A DNA stretch of 64,000 nt from Maribacter polysiphoniae (GTDB taxonomy: Bacteria > Bacteroidota > Bacteroidia > Flavobacteriales > Flavobacteriaceae): NCBI RefSeq assembly GCF_003148665.1, contig NZ_QGGQ01000006.1, positions 111,883 to 175,882 of the forward strand, in the 5' to 3' direction. This document shows positions 9,170-18,688 of this stretch, in pieces (within the stretch, counting starts at the first letter, position 1; each line of letters starts with the position of its first letter). The translations under genes and the position numbers were made by a program. The notes under the pieces are model-generated. The model did no database searches, was not told the origin of the DNA, and saw nothing but the letters and a program-made list of their open reading frames with translations.

Positions 9170-9193
9170 GTTCCCTGTCCATGGACAGGGAAC
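9170..9193. terminator. Perfect 24-bp palindrome, bidirectional terminator
   Basis: Arms GTTCCCTGTCC and GGACAGGGAAC meet around a central AT, giving a fully self-complementary 24-bp element. It lies between the convergent ABC permease and fbaB genes, 35 and 26 bp from their stops. There is no strong T tract, so termination is inferred from position and stem strength. Confidence 0.7.
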
Positions 9194-9219
9194 CATATAT
9201 TGGATTAAGTCTGTTCGGC

Positions 9220-10266
9220 CTAAGCGATTGTGATCGATTCATCCAAATAAACATCTTGAATAAGGTGTAGTAATTTAACACCTTCCTTCATAGGCCTTTG
9301 AAATGCTTTCCTTCCTGAAATCAGTCCCATACCTCCTGCCCTTTTATTGATGACTGCCGTACGAGCAGCACCGACAAAATCATCCTTGCCTGAAGCACCA
9401 CCGGAATTAATGAGTCCGGCACGACCCATATAGCAGTTGGCAACTTGGTATCGCGTCAGGTCAATAGGGTGGTCGGTAGTGAGTTTACTGTACACCAATT
9501 CATTGGTTTTCCCGAAATTATCAAAGGCAAGAAAGCCACCATTGTTTGTCGGTTGTTTTTGTTTGATGATATCAGCCTCAATGGTCACGCCAAGGTGGTT
9601 GGCCTGTCCGGTCAAATCGGCGCTAACGGAATAATCCTTATCCTTTTTGAAGGCATCGTTACGCAGGTAACACCATAATACTGTCGCCATTCCCAATTCA
9701 TGGGCACGCCTAAAAGCCTTGCTGGTCTCCATTATCTGTCTGTCCGATTCCGGGGAACCGAAATAAATAGTGGCCCCTATGGCTACCGCACCCATATCCC
9801 AGGCTTGTTCTACCTGGGCAAAATAGATCTGGTCAAAGGTGTTGGGATAGGTTAATAATTCGTTATGGTTCAATTTTACCAAGAAGGGGATTTTATGTGC
9901 ATATTTTCGCGAAACCGCCCCAAGTACGCCCAAAGTAGAGGCTACGGCATTACACCCCCCTTCAATGGCCAATTTTACAATGTTCTCTGGATCAAAATAT
10001 TCAGGGTTTGGGGCAAAACTGGCCCCTGCTGAATGTTCTACACCTTGATCCACGGGCAAAAGTGAAAGATACCCCGTACCTGACAGCCTACCATGATCAA
10101 AAATCTGTTGTAGACTTCCCAATACCCTGTTCGAACGATCGGATGACGCCATGATCCTATCGGTAAAATCAGGACCTGGCAGGTTGATTTTATCTTTGGG
10201 TATGGTGCCACATACGTGATCTAACAAATAGGATGTTTCGTCTTTTAAATATTTTTCAAGTTGCAT
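9220..10266 (-). CDS. fbaB: Class I fructose-bisphosphate aldolase (FbaB/DhnA type)
   Basis: 348 residues, the length of E. coli FbaB. It interconverts fructose-1,6-bisphosphate with dihydroxyacetone phosphate and glyceraldehyde-3-phosphate in the cytoplasm. The (beta/alpha)8 aldolase core shows PVDQGVEHS (about 71-79), the strand with VKLNHNE (130-136), [13 protein letters not shown] (159-171), and ADIIKQK (231-237). The last contains the lysine that forms the Schiff base in archaeal-type class I enzymes; which of the two lysines is catalytic is not certain from sequence alone. It is the last gene of the ppsA-orf-gpmA-fbaB operon, 95 bp downstream of gpmA. Confidence 0.93.
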   Translation of the reverse strand: MQLEKYLKDETSYLLDHVCGTIPKDKINLPGPDFTDRIMASSDRSNRVLGSLQQIFDHGRLSGTGYLSLLPVDQGVEHSAGASFAPNPEYFDPENIVKLAIEGGCNAVASTLGVLGAVSRKYAHKIPFLVKLNHNELLTYPNTFDQIYFAQVEQAWDMGAVAIGATIYFGSPESDRQIMETSKAFRRAHELGMATVLWCYLRNDAFKKDKDYSVSADLTGQANHLGVTIEADIIKQKQPTNNGGFLAFDNFGKTNELVYSKLTTDHPIDLTRYQVANCYMGRAGLINSGGASGKDDFVGAARTAVINKRAGGMGLISGRKAFQRPMKEGVKLLHLIQDVYLDESITIA

Positions 10267-10361
10267 TTCTTCTGTTTTAATGTGTTATTAATATGTTTTT
10301 TTTATCCCATCGTAGGTCTTAACCGTATCGTCCTTCTTCAATATTACATTCCATTCTTTAT

Positions 10362-11051
10362 CTATTCCAATTGGTAATTGTCAATGACATTAAGCTTACC
10401 GTCAAATTCATAGAGATGTGGTACCCCTGTAGCGACTTCGACCTTTGCTATATCTTCTGAGGATATATGCTCTAAATATTCGATCAATGCCCGCAATGAA
10501 TTGCCATGGGCCGAAACAAGAACGGTTTTTCCCTTTGCCAGTTCGGGGGCAATGGCTTCGAAAAAATAATTAACGACCCTTTTTGAGGTATCCTTCAATG
10601 ATTCGCCCAGCGGCAAAACCGAAGGGTTCAGTAATTTATAATTCGAATCGAATCGGGGATTACGTTTGTCCCCTTCGGATAAGTTGGGAGGTGGGGTGTC
10701 ATAGCCCCTTCGTACACTTAAAAAGCGTTCCTCCCCCACTTCCTTGAGCACCCCATCTTTGTTCTTTCCTTGCCAATCCCCATAGTGCCTCTCGTTTAAT
10801 TTCCAACTATAATGACAATCAACATGCATCATATCCGCAGTCTCCAATATGATCCAAGCGGTACGGATGGCCCGTTTCAGGTAGGAGGAAAAACAAACAT
10901 CAACATCGATAAGGTTCGATTTGATGAGCTTCCCCGCTTTTTTTGCCTCCTCGATCCCTTCGGGGGCAAGGTCGACATCCGTCCATCCCGTGAATACGTT
11001 TTTTACATTCCATAAACTCTTCCCATGCCTGACCAATATTAATTTTCCCAT
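10362..11051 (-). CDS. gpmA: 2,3-bisphosphoglycerate-dependent phosphoglycerate mutase
   Basis: 229 residues. It interconverts 3- and 2-phosphoglycerate through a phosphohistidine. The active-site motif LVRHGKSLWN covers residues 6-15 (His9 phosphorylated). TGWTDVDLAPEG follows, then the catalytic LNERHYGDWQGKNK near 88-101 and the second histidine in VSAHGNSLRAL near 186. The GDWQGKNKDGV stretch differs from the usual GALQGLNK but keeps the ERHYG core. The 13-bp overlap with the preceding small ORF suggests translational coupling inside the gluconeogenic operon. Confidence 0.93.
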   Translation of the reverse strand: MGKLILVRHGKSLWNVKNVFTGWTDVDLAPEGIEEAKKAGKLIKSNLIDVDVCFSSYLKRAIRTAWIILETADMMHVDCHYSWKLNERHYGDWQGKNKDGVLKEVGEERFLSVRRGYDTPPPNLSEGDKRNPRFDSNYKLLNPSVLPLGESLKDTSKRVVNYFFEAIAPELAKGKTVLVSAHGNSLRALIEYLEHISSEDIAKVEVATGVPHLYEFDGKLNVIDNYQLE

Positions 11052-11176
11052 TTTATTTTTATTTTATTTCCCAATGTTTCTCCTTCTTCCAGATAATCCA
11101 GGATTTCAATCGAAACATCATCCTCCGTAAATATGGAGATGGCATCGCCACCTTCTACCCATTGTGTTCGTTGCAT
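11039..11176 (-). CDS. Small hypothetical protein between ppsA and gpmA
   Basis: 45 residues from the ATG at 11176, which has AAGG about 9 bases upstream. An in-frame ATG at 11233 would give 64 residues but overlaps the end of ppsA. The product is acidic, with no signal peptide or membrane helix, and reads like one small beta-rich domain (WVEGGDAISIFTEDDVSIEI, then KIKIKW). I do not recognise a family. Its position, filling the 156-bp gap between ppsA and gpmA and overlapping gpmA by 13 bp, argues for a translated gene or leader peptide that couples gpmA translation to the operon. It could still be a chance frame. Confidence 0.45.
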   Translation of the reverse strand: MQRTQWVEGGDAISIFTEDDVSIEILDYLEEGETLGNKIKIKWEN

Positions 11177-11207
11177 ATTACTGCCTTCATGTAATGGGTG
11201 TTCCTTT

Positions 11208-13616
11208 TCAATTCCCGCTTTCTGCCATCCCAAAATGTATTTCGTTTTTCTCTGCCTTATTTATGTTCCGTATTCCCGAAATCAATGCATCTGGATTGAA
11301 GGAGATGGAATTGATTCCCTTTTCCACGAGAAACTGGGCAAATTCGGGATAGTCACTGGGTGCCTGTCCGCAAAGCCCGATCTTGGTGTGGGTCATATGG
11401 GCCGATCTAATGACCATTGCAATCATTTGTTTGACCCCAGGGTCGTTAATGTCGAAGATATCGCTCAGCAATTCAGAGTCCCTATCCACGCCTAAGGTCA
11501 ATTGGGTCAAATCGTTGGAACCGATTGAGAATCCATCAAAGAATTCAGCAAATTGTTCCGCCAGGATAATGTTATTGGGTATTTCGGTCATCATATATAG
11601 TTGAAGACCTTTTTCGCCCCGTTTCAAACCATTTTCTTCCAATACTTCTACAACCTTTGCAGCTTCTTTTAATGTTCGGCAGAAGGGTATCATGATTTTT
11701 ACGTTGTCCAATCCCATATCTTCCCGAACCATTTTCAGTGCTTTGCACTCCAATTCAAAAGCCTCCTGGTACTTGGGACTATAATATCGCGACGCACCCC
11801 TAAAACCAAGCATAGGGTTCGATTCCTTGGGTTCGAACTCCGTACCCCCTATAAGGTTGGCGTATTCATTCGATTTGAAATCGCTGGTACGTACGATAAC
11901 ATCCTTAGGGTAAAAGGCTGCGGCAATCATGGCGATGCCCTCTGCCAGTTTATGTACAAAATAATCGGACTTATTAGGATAGTGATGGGTCAATTGTTGG
12001 ATCTTTTCTTTAACGGCAGTGTCTTTTAGTCGATCAAAATGCTTCAAGGCCATAGGGTGGATTTGAATGGAATTATTGATAACAAACTCCAATCGCATCA
12101 ACCCAACGCCTTCCGCTGGATAGAATGAATATTTAAAGGCTTGGTCTGGATCGGCAAGGATCAACATCGGCTGGGTATGTGGCTTATCCAAGGCTGAAAT
12201 ATCCACCACCTTTTCATCCCATTTCAAGCGACCGTCATAAACAATACCGGTATCCCCCTCAGCACAGGAAATGGTGATTTCCTGTCCGTCCTTAATCCGT
12301 TTTGTCGCATTGTTCGTTCCTATTATGGCCGCAGCACCCACTTCACGGGCAACAATGGCAGCATGGCTGGTACGCCCCCCTTGATCCGTTATGATTCCAG
12401 CTGCTTTTTTAAGAATGGGGTCCCAATCGGGATTGGTACGTTCCGTAACCAGTATTTCCCCGTGTTGTAGTTTATCCGATTCTTCAGGACTATGTAATAT
12501 CCTAGCTTTCCCTGCCGATATTTTATTACCCAACGCCATACCCCTGGTAATTTCCTTTCCTTTATCCAACAACGTATAGGTGCTGATTTTTAATTTGTCT
12601 TTTTTTGCGCTTTGCACGGTTTCGGGTCTTGCTTGAACGATAAAGAGTTCGTTCGTCTTACCATCCTTGGCCCATTCGATGTCCATAGGGCGTTTGTAGT
12701 GTTCCTCAATGATCAATGACCATTGGGCGAGTTGTATCACTTCGGCATCCGTCAGTACAAATTGCTCCTGTTTCCCTAAGGGGGTTTCAAGGTTTACCGT
12801 ACCGCTACCCGATGTATCGTAGACCATGGTTTTTTCCTTGCTACCCAAATTTCTGGAGATAATGGGTTGGGAAACGCCTTTTTCCAAACTGGGCTTAAAG
12901 ACGAAATAATCATCGGGATTAACGGTACCCTTCACAATATTCTCACCAAGTCCATAAATACTGGAAACCATTACTACCTGATCAAAACCAGTATCGGGAT
13001 CGAGGGTAAAGTTCACCCCGGAAGCCGCTAAATCGGATCGTACCATCCTTTGGATACCGATCGACAGAGCTACTTTTGTATGGTCAAAACCATTGTCTTG
13101 CCTGTATTTGATGGCCCGGTCGGTAAAAAGTGATGCGTAACATTTCTTACATGCGTCAATTAGTCCTTCTTTTCCCTTAACGTTTAAGTAACTCTCTTGC
13201 TGCCCTGCAAAACTTGCGTTGGGCAAATCCTCGGCCGTAGCACTACTTCGCACAGCCAAAGAAATATCACCCTTGTATTTTTTCGATAAGGCATCGTACC
13301 CTTCCCCAATGGCATCCTTAAGATCATCCGGAAGTTCGGTATCTAGAATGGCCTTCCGAACGGAGGCGCCTATTTCCTTTAAATTGGAGAATGCTTTGGT
13401 ATCCAATTTAGCCAATTGACTGAAAATTTCATCCTGTATATGAACTTCCTGTAAAAAATGCCAATAGGCCTCGGAAGTGGTTGCAAAACCATCGGGAACC
13501 TGTACCCCTTTTGATGTCAAATTTTGGAACATTTCTCCCAATGAAGCATTTTTCCCTCCTACGATAGGAACATCGTTGATGTTTATTTCATTAAAATGTC
13601 GAATGTAATTTTTCAT
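11208..13616 (-). CDS. ppsA: Phosphoenolpyruvate synthase (pyruvate, water dikinase)
   Basis: 802 residues. It makes PEP, AMP and phosphate from pyruvate, ATP and water in gluconeogenesis. The start at 13616 is preferred over the ATG at 13640 because AAGG lies five bases upstream and the product then begins with the usual MKNYIRHFNE. The ATP-grasp domain starts with GGKNASLGEMFQNL. The swivelling phosphohistidine motif GGRTSHAAIVAREVG puts His at about 418. The C-terminal PEP-binding barrel ends with the active-site cysteine in IGLCGQAPSDYPEF. It is the first gene of the operon with gpmA and fbaB. Palindromes in its upstream region suggest a specific regulator. Confidence 0.95.
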   Translation of the reverse strand: MKNYIRHFNEININDVPIVGGKNASLGEMFQNLTSKGVQVPDGFATTSEAYWHFLQEVHIQDEIFSQLAKLDTKAFSNLKEIGASVRKAILDTELPDDLKDAIGEGYDALSKKYKGDISLAVRSSATAEDLPNASFAGQQESYLNVKGKEGLIDACKKCYASLFTDRAIKYRQDNGFDHTKVALSIGIQRMVRSDLAASGVNFTLDPDTGFDQVVMVSSIYGLGENIVKGTVNPDDYFVFKPSLEKGVSQPIISRNLGSKEKTMVYDTSGSGTVNLETPLGKQEQFVLTDAEVIQLAQWSLIIEEHYKRPMDIEWAKDGKTNELFIVQARPETVQSAKKDKLKISTYTLLDKGKEITRGMALGNKISAGKARILHSPEESDKLQHGEILVTERTNPDWDPILKKAAGIITDQGGRTSHAAIVAREVGAAAIIGTNNATKRIKDGQEITISCAEGDTGIVYDGRLKWDEKVVDISALDKPHTQPMLILADPDQAFKYSFYPAEGVGLMRLEFVINNSIQIHPMALKHFDRLKDTAVKEKIQQLTHHYPNKSDYFVHKLAEGIAMIAAAFYPKDVIVRTSDFKSNEYANLIGGTEFEPKESNPMLGFRGASRYYSPKYQEAFELECKALKMVREDMGLDNVKIMIPFCRTLKEAAKVVEVLEENGLKRGEKGLQLYMMTEIPNNIILAEQFAEFFDGFSIGSNDLTQLTLGVDRDSELLSDIFDINDPGVKQMIAMVIRSAHMTHTKIGLCGQAPSDYPEFAQFLVEKGINSISFNPDALISGIRNINKAEKNEIHFGMAESGN

Positions 13617-14367
13617 TGCCTTATATTTTAAAAAGATCATTCACGACTAAGATTTCCAACCTCAAAGTTCAGGAGAATCCCCACCAATGGTCATGACCTA
13701 GGTCATGCCACCGATTTTTTCGAAGCCTTCGGTCATGGCTTAAGGCACTACCATTTTGGTGCTTTTGCACCTTTACATCATATTATACCCATGGATTCCC
13801 GATGAAGACGTGGTGGTGATTGCATCAACCTTAAAAAGATAAAGGGAACCTCATCGTCTTCCCATAATATACGGAGGACTGGATATCGCTACTTAAGTAG
13901 TGTGCCCAGTTAGTTGTAATTTCGTTAAAACTATTTCAAACTTGTTTTTAAATGCTTTTTTTTGCAGTGCTGAATTTGGGTAAAAAGAAGTTATGCCGGG
14001 GATTCCCCCTTTGGGGTTGTTTCATTTGGCAATTTTACCCCGATTTTCATACATTACACTACAATATCACTTGCATAAAACAAATGGAGACGAAATAATG
14101 GTAGAACCTTTTATGGATAATTTGTATTATTTGCCACTAAACCACCTAATTGTCCGAATATATTAAGACCTTTATCGGCGAAAAATTCAATGCATTGAAA
14201 ACAATGCTGTCCATATAAAAATGGTTGATATGTTGGAATCCCCCTTAATAGCTATAAAGGCGTTCTTTTCGAAGTTTGGGAACAGAAGAAATACAAAATC
14301 CGGATGGTTGGGAAAATATTCCCGAATGCGAACTTCGTTCTAACGAACGTTTTAAATCAAAACACCT
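13617..14367. other. Divergent intergenic region between ppsA and the PLP enzyme
   Basis: 750 bp with several inverted repeats and no convincing gene: CATGACCTAGGTCATG (13692-13707), CTACTTAAGTAG (13889-13900), GGGAA-AATA-TTCCC (14311-14324) and TTCGTT-CT-AACGAA (14334-14347, 20 bp before the PLP-enzyme ATG). A 40-codon frame at 14221-14343 (starting MVDMLESPLIAIKAFFSKFG) has no supporting features. Confidence 0.5.
13692..13707. promoter_or_regulatory. Palindromic operator candidate upstream of ppsA
   Basis: A perfect 16-bp palindrome CATGACCTAGGTCATG lies 76 bp upstream of the ppsA start. A further GGTCATG copy lies at 13731-13737, and the half-site is also present at 13689-13695. Repeated half-sites at this distance look like binding sites for a dimeric regulator of the gluconeogenic operon. 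Confidence 0.5.
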
Positions 14368-16440
14368 ATGACAAATAATATACTTATTGAAAATCAATAT
14401 AAAAGAACAAGTTTATTTGAAAAGGAAAATGTGAATTACCTGGTTCGCGTTTTAAAAAGATTCAATACGGTACCGAAGATAAACAACATCAACATCATTA
14501 CCTCCAACAATGAGCCCAATGTCTTTAAGATCGTACCCAATAAATCGATTGTCATTGGTTCGTTGTTTTTAGAACAACCTGTTTTGGCCTTGGTGTATTT
14601 AAGATATGGTATCGAATGGCAACTTTGGTACAAAGCTTTGAGTGGCGAAAAAGAGGATACCGTTTTATGTGATATGGCTGCGATTGAGGTCACCAAGATA
14701 TTCTACAAGCTGTTACCTAAGGATGATAAGGAGAAATTAAAATCCCTTGATTATTTTTTAATCGATCTGATTAAAAGTGAGGAAGTCCACAATGCCGAAT
14801 CAATATTGAAAAATGAAGCATTACAGGCTTTTCATGGATTAAAGAACACGAACAAGGAATTTAAGGAATCTTGGAAACCCATAATTGAAAATCTGGCAAA
14901 GCCCACTGAGTATTTATTGATGGACGGTGGTGATCTTCGATTGAACATCGACGAAATTGATTTGTTGAACAAATATGGATGCCGACCTTTTCCCAGGCCC
15001 GAAGCATTTACTTTTGCCTCTTCTACAGCAACCAGCGTTTCGAATTATGCTTTTGATAAAACGGATAAAGTTAGAAGTATACTCATTAGGAATAGCCTGA
15101 AAAATGGTTTTGAAAAGACCACTATTGAGTTTTCCGAATTATTGAAAAACAATCTTAGAAAAGTATTTAAATTATATGATGGGTGTGAAATCATTTTTTC
15201 ACCCTCGGGCACCGATTCCGCATTGCAGATAGCGGCCATTACCCAAATTGTTTCCCAGAATGACATTACCCATGTCTTAGTGGCTTCCGATGAAACGGGC
15301 AGTGGTGTACCTGCGGCTTTGAAAGGATGTCATTTTGAGAATACCACCGCTTTGAACCATCCGGTTAAGAAAGGCGATAAAATCGAAGGCTTTAGGGATG
15401 TTGATGTCATCAAAATCACTTTTAGGGATGAAAAAGGTGCGTTGAAATCGACCAAACAATTGGACGATGAGGTTTTCAATGCCATTTCCAAAACCAATGA
15501 ATTGGGTAGGCATGTCGTATTGCATACCATGGATCAATCGAAATTGGGTTACCAGTCCCCCAGTGACGAACTCATTCAACGACTGAACACCCTCGATAAA
15601 TTGTCGATGCAGATAATCGTGGATGGTTCGCAACTTCGATTGGACCCCAAAGACATTAAGAATTATCTGAACAAAGGCTACATTGTTACCATAACAGGAA
15701 GTAAATACTTTACCGGCCCTCCTTACTCCGGTGCCTTGATCCTGCCCAAAAGTGTTGGTGAATTAGTCCATTCCGTAAAAAACAAACTGCCAGAAGGTTT
15801 AACCAAATATTACAATCATTCCGATTGGCCAACGTCGTGGTTCTGTTCAAAAGATCTGCCCGGCGGGTATAATTACGGTTCCTATATGCGCTGGAACGCT
15901 GCTATGGTCGAAATGGACAGATATTACAGAACACCGATCCTTTATAGGAACATGGGTATTGAGATGTTTTGCAATTTTGTTGAGGATTCCATAAAAGACG
16001 CCAGTTTTTTAGAACCGATATATGGGGACGAAACAAAAACAAACAGTTACAACAGTAAGGAATTCGGAATTCGGAATATACGTACTATTTTCCCTTTCTT
16101 TATCCTTAAGAACAATGAGGCATTGCCTATTGATAAGGTAAAAAAGCTCTACACCTTGTTGAATTCCGACTTATCTGACCAATTTCAGGATTCCTCTTTG
16201 GAAACAATCCGACTTGCTGCCCAAAAATGCCATATAGGGCAAGCGGTCAATGTAAAATATGGCAATGATATCGAAAGTGCTGTCTTAAGAATCAGCCTGG
16301 GCGCAAGGGTGATTTCCGAAAGCTGGGTCAACAGGGATATTAGTCTCTATTTCAGGAATATAGAAACACAAATGAGTCAAATCACCGTCATTATCAAGAA
16401 AATAGAACTCATCCTTGATACGCCAGAATTGTTGGATTAA
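14368..16440 (+). CDS. Orphan PLP-dependent enzyme (fold-type I) with unknown N-terminal domain
   Basis: 690 residues, cytoplasmic. Residues from about 215 to 560 look like a fold-type I PLP domain: SPSGTDSALQIAAI (phosphate cup and small-residue helix), VDGSQLRLD (Asp that would pair with the PLP pyridine nitrogen), and TGSKYFTGPPYSGAL, whose lysine is the likely Schiff-base residue. SGTDSA and GSK-x-F-x-GPP recall the class V aminotransferase/cysteine desulfurase group. The first 200 residues and last 130 residues fit nothing I know. It is flanked by a long upstream region with inverted repeats and sits alone on its strand, 630 bp before the alkaline phosphatase. The substrate cannot be inferred. 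Confidence 0.7.
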   Translation: MTNNILIENQYKRTSLFEKENVNYLVRVLKRFNTVPKINNINIITSNNEPNVFKIVPNKSIVIGSLFLEQPVLALVYLRYGIEWQLWYKALSGEKEDTVLCDMAAIEVTKIFYKLLPKDDKEKLKSLDYFLIDLIKSEEVHNAESILKNEALQAFHGLKNTNKEFKESWKPIIENLAKPTEYLLMDGGDLRLNIDEIDLLNKYGCRPFPRPEAFTFASSTATSVSNYAFDKTDKVRSILIRNSLKNGFEKTTIEFSELLKNNLRKVFKLYDGCEIIFSPSGTDSALQIAAITQIVSQNDITHVLVASDETGSGVPAALKGCHFENTTALNHPVKKGDKIEGFRDVDVIKITFRDEKGALKSTKQLDDEVFNAISKTNELGRHVVLHTMDQSKLGYQSPSDELIQRLNTLDKLSMQIIVDGSQLRLDPKDIKNYLNKGYIVTITGSKYFTGPPYSGALILPKSVGELVHSVKNKLPEGLTKYYNHSDWPTSWFCSKDLPGGYNYGSYMRWNAAMVEMDRYYRTPILYRNMGIEMFCNFVEDSIKDASFLEPIYGDETKTNSYNSKEFGIRNIRTIFPFFILKNNEALPIDKVKKLYTLLNSDLSDQFQDSSLETIRLAAQKCHIGQAVNVKYGNDIESAVLRISLGARVISESWVNRDISLYFRNIETQMSQITVIIKKIELILDTPELLD

Positions 16441-16479
16441 GAAAATAGACCACACCAACTATTTGACGACATATAGGTA

Positions 16480-16518
16480 TTGATTCTATGTTTTGATTCC
16501 ATGTTTTGATTCCATTGT
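16480..16518. repeat. 13-bp tandem repeat, three units
   Basis: Three near-identical 13-bp units (TTGATTCTATGTT, TTGATTCCATGTT, TTGATTCCATTGT) run head to tail 40 bp after the PLP-enzyme stop. Function unknown; slippage-type repeat. Confidence 0.8.
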
Positions 16519-16704
16519 TTATTTGAACTGTGGCCAACAACCATACATAAGGGCTACACCATGATTAATCCTGTCTCATTGAAAAAATAAACAGGTAGTG
16601 CCACTATGGGAATATACGGCCCAAAATCACCCCCTATTATCACGGATATTTGCACTTGGATCAAACACGTTTTTGTACCTTTATGGTGTTAGTCCGATCA
16701 AGGA

Positions 16705-16917
16705 TTGACCACAACCATTTTTGATTGTGTTTTTGGTTATTGTATGGGTTTAATTTCTTGGATTAAACAAAGTAATATGGTCAAAGCATATCATTTCCTA
16801 CGAAACAACTTCAAGGATCTTCCCTTCTGGTTGATCGAGTTATGCATTTTTAGCGCCTTTGTTACCGTATTTCAGATTTCCATGTTGTTCCAACCTTTCC
16901 AAACCCAACTGTTTTGA
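16705..16917 (+). CDS. Doubtful short membrane ORF, possibly a frameshifted gene remnant
   Basis: A TTG-initiated 70-residue frame contains one hydrophobic stretch (FWLIELCIFSAFVTVFQISM). It stops at 16917, but another frame is then open to 17060 and reads NIPYIHIDGIELTGFLIG, then IGIDLLYGSIVNGVYL, also membrane-like. The two frames together resemble a small membrane protein broken by a frameshift just upstream of the alkaline phosphatase. No family is recognised, and both stretches could be chance open frames in AT-rich DNA. The 16441-16704 part of this spacer holds only the 13-bp tandem repeat and a weak promoter-like TTG-N17-TACCTTTA near 16656-16683. Confidence 0.2.
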   Translation: MTTTIFDCVFGYCMGLISWIKQSNMVKAYHFLRNNFKDLPFWLIELCIFSAFVTVFQISMLFQPFQTQLF

Positions 16918-17069
16918 ATATTCCTTATATCCATATCGATGGTATTGAATTAACGGGATTTTTGATAGGCCACGAAACCATTCAGTGGCTTATCGGCATT
17001 GATTTGTTGTATGGATCCATTGTAAATGGGGTGTATTTAAGACTGTTTTTTTATGTAAAATAATATTTT

Positions 17070-18485
17070 ATGAATAGAAGAAAATTTTTCAGAAACGGAT
17101 CTCTTTTTGCACTTGGCTCATCCTTATTGAGTCCTTTTGATCTAAAGGCAACAACCTTAGCGCCCGATGCGATAAACAGAAATAAAAAAGCAAAGAATAT
17201 AATCATCCTGGTGAGTGACGGCATGAGTACCGGAACTTTGAACATGGCCGATTTATACCTTTCAAGAAAAACGGGAAAGGGAAGTAACTGGCTTCAATTG
17301 TATAAGGACAACAGGGTCAATAGGGCCTTAATGGATATGGCTTCCGCAAGTTCCATTGTTACGGATTCCGCTGCCGCAAGTTCTTCTTGGGGAAGTGGTT
17401 TTAGGATAAACAATGGAGGACTGAATATAGGAACCAAGGGAGAAGCATACATCCCGATATGGCAAAAATTCAAAAAGGCCGGCAAAATGGCGGGGTGTGT
17501 GACCACCGTACCCATAACACACGCAACACCTGCCGGATTTTGTGTGAACAGTAAAAGTAGAAATGACCAAGCAGGCATTGCCGAAAAGTATTTAAAGCTG
17601 AAATTTGATGTTATGATGGGTGGGGGAAACAATTATTTTTCCGCAGAATATCGCAAGGACAAGGTAGATATGTACCAAAAATTTGAGGCTGAAGGCTATC
17701 AAGTGGTCAAAAGCAGGGACGAGATGCTGAAAGCAACTACGGACAAACCCATTCTAGGTGTTTTCCATAATGATGGCTTGCCGTATACCGTGGATAGAAA
17801 TAACAATAAGGAACTCGCCCAAAAAATCCCGACGTTGGCTGAAATGACACAAAAAGCAATTGACCGCATGAAAAACCATGAAGAAGGTTTTGTGTTACAA
17901 GTAGAAGCCGGTAAAGTGGATTGGGCTGCCCACGGTAATGATATTGCCGGTTTAATATACGACCAAACAGCACATGACGAAGCCGTAAAGGTGGCGATAG
18001 ATTTTGCGGAAAAGGATGAAAACACACTGGTGATCATGACAACAGACCACGGTAATGCAAACCCCGGGGTCATCTATGATAAAGAGGCCAACAAAAAATT
18101 CGACAGCATCCAACAATACAAACACACCAATGAGTGGATTTTAAATGGTTTTGGAAAAGAAACTTCAATCTCCCAATTAAAGGAAAGAATCGAATACGCC
18201 AACAATATCAGCATTACGAAGGAAGAAGCCAATGTACTTTTAAGTTACTACAACAACATAAATACCGAAAAAGGATTGTATAACCCCAAACAGCTGCCTT
18301 TTCATGAATTGGCCCAAATTCAGAAACAACACAATTCCGTTGGGTGGATCAGCATGAACCATTCCGGCGATTATGTGGAGCTTGCGATGTTCGGTCCGGG
18401 AAGTGATCTATTGAAACCTTTTATTAAAAACACAGACTTGCATTATTTGATGTTGGAAGCTGCTGAAGTTGAGAACAACTTCTAA
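17070..18485 (+). CDS. Tat-exported alkaline phosphatase (PhoA family)
   Basis: 471 residues. The N-terminus MNRRKFFRNGS plus a hydrophobic stretch is a twin-arginine signal, so the enzyme is exported folded to the periplasm or surface. Metal and active-site motifs follow PhoA: VSDGMS (first Asp), TDSAAASSSWGSG with the nucleophilic serine after TD, THATPAGF, QVEAGKVDWAAHGND (Glu/Asp/His metal ligands), TTDHGN, and the late zinc histidine in MNHSGDYVELAMFGPGS. It hydrolyses phosphate monoesters. No Pho-box-like site was recognised. It converges with the fatty acid transporter gene, so the two are not an operon. Confidence 0.92.
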   Translation: MNRRKFFRNGSLFALGSSLLSPFDLKATTLAPDAINRNKKAKNIIILVSDGMSTGTLNMADLYLSRKTGKGSNWLQLYKDNRVNRALMDMASASSIVTDSAAASSSWGSGFRINNGGLNIGTKGEAYIPIWQKFKKAGKMAGCVTTVPITHATPAGFCVNSKSRNDQAGIAEKYLKLKFDVMMGGGNNYFSAEYRKDKVDMYQKFEAEGYQVVKSRDEMLKATTDKPILGVFHNDGLPYTVDRNNNKELAQKIPTLAEMTQKAIDRMKNHEEGFVLQVEAGKVDWAAHGNDIAGLIYDQTAHDEAVKVAIDFAEKDENTLVIMTTDHGNANPGVIYDKEANKKFDSIQQYKHTNEWILNGFGKETSISQLKERIEYANNISITKEEANVLLSYYNNINTEKGLYNPKQLPFHELAQIQKQHNSVGWISMNHSGDYVELAMFGPGSDLLKPFIKNTDLHYLMLEAAEVENNF

Positions 18486-18688
18486 TCCGGTTCCCGGGCA
18501 TTTGCTTATGGGATACTGTACTAAATAGCAACAAGGGATCACCTTGTGGAATGTAACGGAATAGAAACCTTTGAAAGGATTTTTATTCAACGCCAGAAAA
18601 CTACACCCGTACTTTTCATAGGATACATTGTAGTGCTTTCATTGGTATTGCCTATTATTATTTGAATAGGGGGTTGACAATGGGATTT

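Noticed and set aside
14221..14343. 40-codon frame upstream of the PLP enzyme
   Set aside because: No features and it overlaps the inverted repeats near the PLP-enzyme start.
18515..18664. Open frame ending in a hydrophobic tail (TTPVLFIGYIVVLSLVLPII) after the alkaline phosphatase
   Set aside because: No start codon and no recognisable family; could be a gene remnant but cannot be supported.
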